Source: Aquatica leii
Taxonomy: Eukaryota > Arthropoda > Insecta > Coleoptera > Lampyridae
Direction of reading: 5' to 3'
Length of the DNA stretch: 64,000 nucleotides
Assembly: GCA_035610365.1 (NCBI GenBank)
Contig: CM069432.1
Span: 186,419,027-186,483,026, forward strand
How positions within the stretch are numbered: the first letter of the stretch is position 1; every line of letters begins with the position of its first letter. Of the stretch, positions 60,610-64,000 are shown piece after piece. Below the pieces are notes generated by a model, which did no database searches, was not told where the DNA came from, and saw only the letters and a program-made list of their open reading frames with translations. The position numbers were made by a program, and so were the translations under genes.

Positions 60610-61080
60610 ACACTAATACTACGTTAGTTGTGTTTAATGAAAGTAAAATAAAACCAGTAAGCACTATTGTTTTGAACTATAAGAATAAAAGTAGAAAAAA
60701 AATGTAAAAGAACACACTACAATGCCAATTTTAGGGCTGCATAAGTTCATTGATTTAGATTTAGTAGATGTAGTTGCATGTTATGATAATGTAGGCAAAT
60801 TTGTAAAAAAAACAAGAGTTTGTTTGAAGGACTAGAGAACATAAGTGAGTATAAGATTACATTAAAAGAATGATGCTGTTCCGCTAGTAAAATCTTTGGG
60901 AAAGTGTCAAAATTAATTCAACCACAATTAATTCAAAATCTCAAAAATGGGGGGGAAAAGATAACATTATACAGAAGGTAACGGTTCTTGTAGAATGATG
61001 TCATAATCTTATTATTGTACAAAAACCAAATTAAGAGCTTAAGCTTAAGATTTCGCCTATGCATTTTATGTAGCACTCGC
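60610..61080 (+). pseudogene. pol: Ty3/gypsy pol relic: end of protease and start of reverse transcriptase
   Basis: VVFNESKIKPVSTIVLNYKN matches the second half of a gypsy-type aspartic protease. PILGLHKFIDLDLVDVV then gives the ILGL strand that closes that domain. KSLFEGLENISEYKITLKE and, through frame changes, AVPLVKSLGKV form the link to RT (normally VFxGLGxxxxEYxIxLKxxAxPVxxPxRxVP). VIILLLYKNQIKSLSLRF is a degraded version of the block before motif A. The RT palm is not found afterwards. The sequence resumes with the RNase H region at 62990. Many stops are present. Confidence 0.65.
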
Positions 61081-62984
61081 GCGTGCACGAGGCACAGAAA
61101 ATATCAGAAAATATTAGTTTTAAGAACACAAAAATGTGTTCCTATAGAAGAGGAATGTTGTCAGCATTATGTAATGTGTTTTAAAATCTTAAAAGAAAAT
61201 TTTTTTTGCGTAAAAAAGGTTACAAAGTAAGCAATATTTTTCAATGATAATTTTTTACTTCTTTTGTAAACTATACTTATACCAAAGAGTATATGTATAT
61301 ACTCTTTGCTTATGCTATTGAAAAAAGGAAATTATAAAATAGCTTAAGAGAAGATGTAAATCTTTTCCTTTCATTTGATGGTTTACTTTTTTAATTACGT
61401 TAGGTAGCTTTCGAGTGGTCCTGTTCCCAGCAAAATATGTTAACGGTTATACTGCAATGTCATTAAGGTCAAAAATTGAACATATAAAACGCAAACTTAA
61501 GTTAAAAAGTAGTTACGGACACACAAAATTTTAATAAGTTCATCCATTATAACGCAGATGGCGCTATGAACAGGCAATGACGCGCCTTGAATATTATATT
61601 TCAATAACTTATCTTTATTAGTAAAAATGAACTACGTAAGTCGTATGCTATTATACAAGCTCTTGATTTGTTTTGAGTCTACATTTTTAACAATTTACAA
61701 TGCGCGCATTTAGTAAATACAAGACAATTGAGTTACGTCAAGATCTTGGATGCAAACAAAGCTAAATCTTAATGTGATTTTGAAAAAATTAATTACAATT
61801 TATTTCGCGTTGTCATTTTTAACAATTTTAATTTACGAATTGGTATTTGTGTATACTAGTATAAAAGTATAACAAACCAATTTTTATTTTTGCTAGAAAT
61901 TAAAAAAAATACAGTGCACGACGCTTGGAATCACGGATAATGTTATCAAGCAGGTAATGTTATCACTTTAGTAAAAAACTTAATTTTGATTTATGTTATC
62001 AATTTTCTTCTCAAGTTTGTTTCTATACGTGAACAATAACGAATTTCGTACAAATTTATTTAACTGAATTTTCACAATACGCTTTTTTAGAGTAAACAAT
62101 TTTATCATTGTACTCTAAAAATAGTTGTTTTTCTTATTTAGCTCTATTTTTGCAGTGTTATTTATTTATCCAAGTATTTTGACTGATCTACGTAACGTTT
62201 AAACATCTGTAAATATGTAATCTTCAAAAATTAACCACGTTCGTTCTTAGAATAACTTAAATTAACTACGTATTATGTGATAACGTTATTTTGTATTTAT
62301 TTTTAGTGGCTATAACTTAATTAATTTGATAGAACGCGGTATTTTTGAATTTACTGAAAATGTACTTTTTAATTACCTAAATTTTGCTTAGACTCTTTTT
62401 AAGTATACCAAACTTGAACATTTAGGTTATAATTTGACAAAATTCAAATTATTTAAAAAACCTTAAGGCTATTCTCATTCAACGTGATTAAAACGTTTAT
62501 TTTTATCGGAGAATTCAAAAATGTTATAATCTACAAGAAGTTTTATTTAAAAAGACACTGCTTTAATATTTTAAGGTTAGAGTTAAAAGGTAGAGGCATT
62601 TCATTATGTCGTGAACTGTAACCTTGAGTCGAAAATCGGAATTAATATACTAAAAATCAAAAATTTGACATTTTTATCTAAATTCCAAAAACGTTAGTCT
62701 ATTTAAAAAACACTCACGACAATAACAATTAAAAATAATCAGTTACTTATTTATTAAATAAAAATAAATTTACTTATAATAATACCTAAAGACTTACTAA
62801 CAACAAATACAATGATAAAAGCAAAGTTTAAAAAAAAATGTACCGGCGAATGTTGATAAGACGGATAATAACAATATTTTAACATAAACAGACTACAGCG
62901 CCACAGTTCACGAGATCTTGTAAGACGTCTATAACGTCAAGTTTAACAACAAAAAAGTACAATACTGAGTTAATGAAGTTAAGT
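61081..62984. other. Interruption of the gypsy relic
   Basis: Nearly 1.9 kb of non-gypsy DNA lies where the RT core should be. It contains dispersed repeat family 2 copy 2 (61911-62308). The remainder is unidentified and AT-rich. It may be nested insertion plus deletion of the RT. Confidence 0.5.
61911..62308 (+). repeat. Dispersed repeat family 2, copy 2
   Basis: Collinear with 16687-17148 (shared blocks listed there), with a few short deletions. It lies inside the interval that interrupts the gypsy pol relic. Confidence 0.7.
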
Positions 62985-64000
62985 TTTTAAGCTTAGTTAT
63001 TTCAGAGGCAGGTATTAAATGTGACTCTAGTCATGTTGAAGTTATTTTGTAGTTAGAAGTTTCTAAAAAATCAAAATTGAGCAACGGTTTTTACAAATGT
63101 GTAATTTTGTACAGAAAATACTGCAATGTTAAGAGAAATATTTAAAAAAAATGATTGGGAAAAAGCGCAAGCGTTTTTAGAATTAAATCAAATTTAGCAA
63201 GGCTCCTACGTTGAAAATGTTTGATCGAACTTTACTAACAACTTTACAGACTGAGAGATTAAAGAAAGACATTGTAACTTGTTTATTACAGGGGGAAAGC
63301 AACCAGTACTTTTTTATTCTAAAAATTTAACAACAAATTAGGTAGACAACAAAATATAAATAAGGTACGAACCAAGTTGCAACGCAAGATCATATTTTAA
63401 AATTCTTAAAATACTTGAAGTTATTTATGTTCCAGGTTCTAAAATATTAATGGCTGATTTTCTGTCAAAGCAATTTTTAAAAAATACGGCTTGTGTTGAC
63501 GACTTTTTGTTAGATATAGTTTAACTGCGTGAGTATTGAACTACCAATTAGTGATATACATTTAGCGCAACTAAAAAAACAAAAACTTGTCGTAATAATA
63601 TTCTCGAGGTAGTTTTAGATTAGTGTAATGTAAACTGCACGAGAAAGGAAATCCTTTATATTGTTTATACTGGCCTCGTCGGCATTGATAAATGGAGAAG
63701 TAGATTTAGATTATTACTTTATTGGCCTAGTATGAGTAGGCAAGATTAAAACTTTAGTTAAAAAATGTTTGTTTGTAAAAAGTTTAACTTATCGAATGAT
63801 AAAAATCTCTATTAGGACATAAAATTCCTGAATTTCTTTAATAAAATAGGTAAGGATATTTTTACTTTTGAAAATAATGGCTATTTACTTGTAATTGGCT
63901 ACTATAGTAAGTAGATTGAAATTGAAGAATTGTTTGATAAAACTTCTAATAGTGTATTTCTTACATAGGTTAAACCAGATTTTTTTTGTACATAGGATAC
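62985..64000 (+). pseudogene. pol: Ty3/gypsy pol relic: RT end, RNase H and start of integrase
   Basis: VISEAGIKCDSSHVEVIL matches the RT connection segment (xLLSExGIxxDPxKVxAIL). An RNase H region follows with KMFDRTLLTTLQTERLKKDI and, one frame over, KQPVLFYSKNLTTN. Then EVIYVPGSKILMADFLSKQF, the ADxLSR strand, and CVDDFLL. The integrase zinc-binding segment and catalytic start follow in pieces: LYWPSMSRQD, then KIGKDIFTFENNGYLLVIGY and YSK (stop) IEIEELFDKTSN up to 63953, the first DDE aspartate strand. There are more than ten stops. It leaves the window at the right edge. The orientation (plus) is opposite to the intact LTR element at 1-2219. Confidence 0.75.

Overview
The window looks like a transposon graveyard from a very AT-rich arthropod genome, most probably an insect. 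The evidence is eukaryotic: spliceosomal-type introns inside a transposase relic, an insect-type mix of elements (Ty3/gypsy, Penelope-like, LINE, pogo, piggyBac, P/THAP9, Crypton), and a histone H4 relic. I found no intact host gene. Almost every recognisable coding stretch is a mobile-element protein, usually broken by stops and frameshifts. The exceptions that still read open are the gag at the left edge, one GIY-YIG fragment and one LINE ORF1.

Layout. 1-2219 (minus): 5' end of an LTR retrotransposon, with a 1062-bp LTR, an 18-nt tRNA-Lys-type primer binding site and an open gag running off the window. 3478-5984: a Crypton-type tyrosine recombinase relic between two diverged direct repeats of about 550 bp. 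6140-7045: Penelope-like element relic. 7110-10106: 5'-truncated LINE with a (TTA)n tail and a small palindromic insertion. 13015-13812: piggyBac end. 16.1-24.0 kb: dispersed repeats around a pogo-like transposase with a C-terminal PHD-like finger, then a second Crypton relic. 24993-25304: histone H4 pseudogene. 25507-25804: complete fold-back element with TAA duplications. 31.6 kb: possible piggyBac scrap. 33767-34328: inverted-repeat element. 35.4-36.1 kb and 41.0-41.6 kb: third and fourth Crypton relics. 42235-42380: another fold-back MITE. 42932-43367: second Penelope-type GIY-YIG domain. 44.1 kb: LINE C-terminal scrap. 46551-46850: near-perfect 150-bp tandem duplication. 48529-50571: internally deleted P/THAP9-type transposase. 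52.1-52.7 kb: a cysteine-rich arthropod repeat-protein scrap and a fifth Crypton relic. 55042-59190 (minus): nearly complete purine-rich LINE. 60.6 kb to the end: decayed Ty3/gypsy pol interrupted by other DNA.

The most interesting signal is the set of five separate Crypton-type tyrosine-recombinase relics in 64 kb. One sits between long direct repeats and at least two retain introns. Long stretches between elements (10.1-13.0, 13.9-16.1, 26-33.7, 36.2-40.7, 43.4-46.5 and 53-55 kb) are AT-rich and show nothing I can name. All family assignments come from reading motifs by eye; no database search was run.
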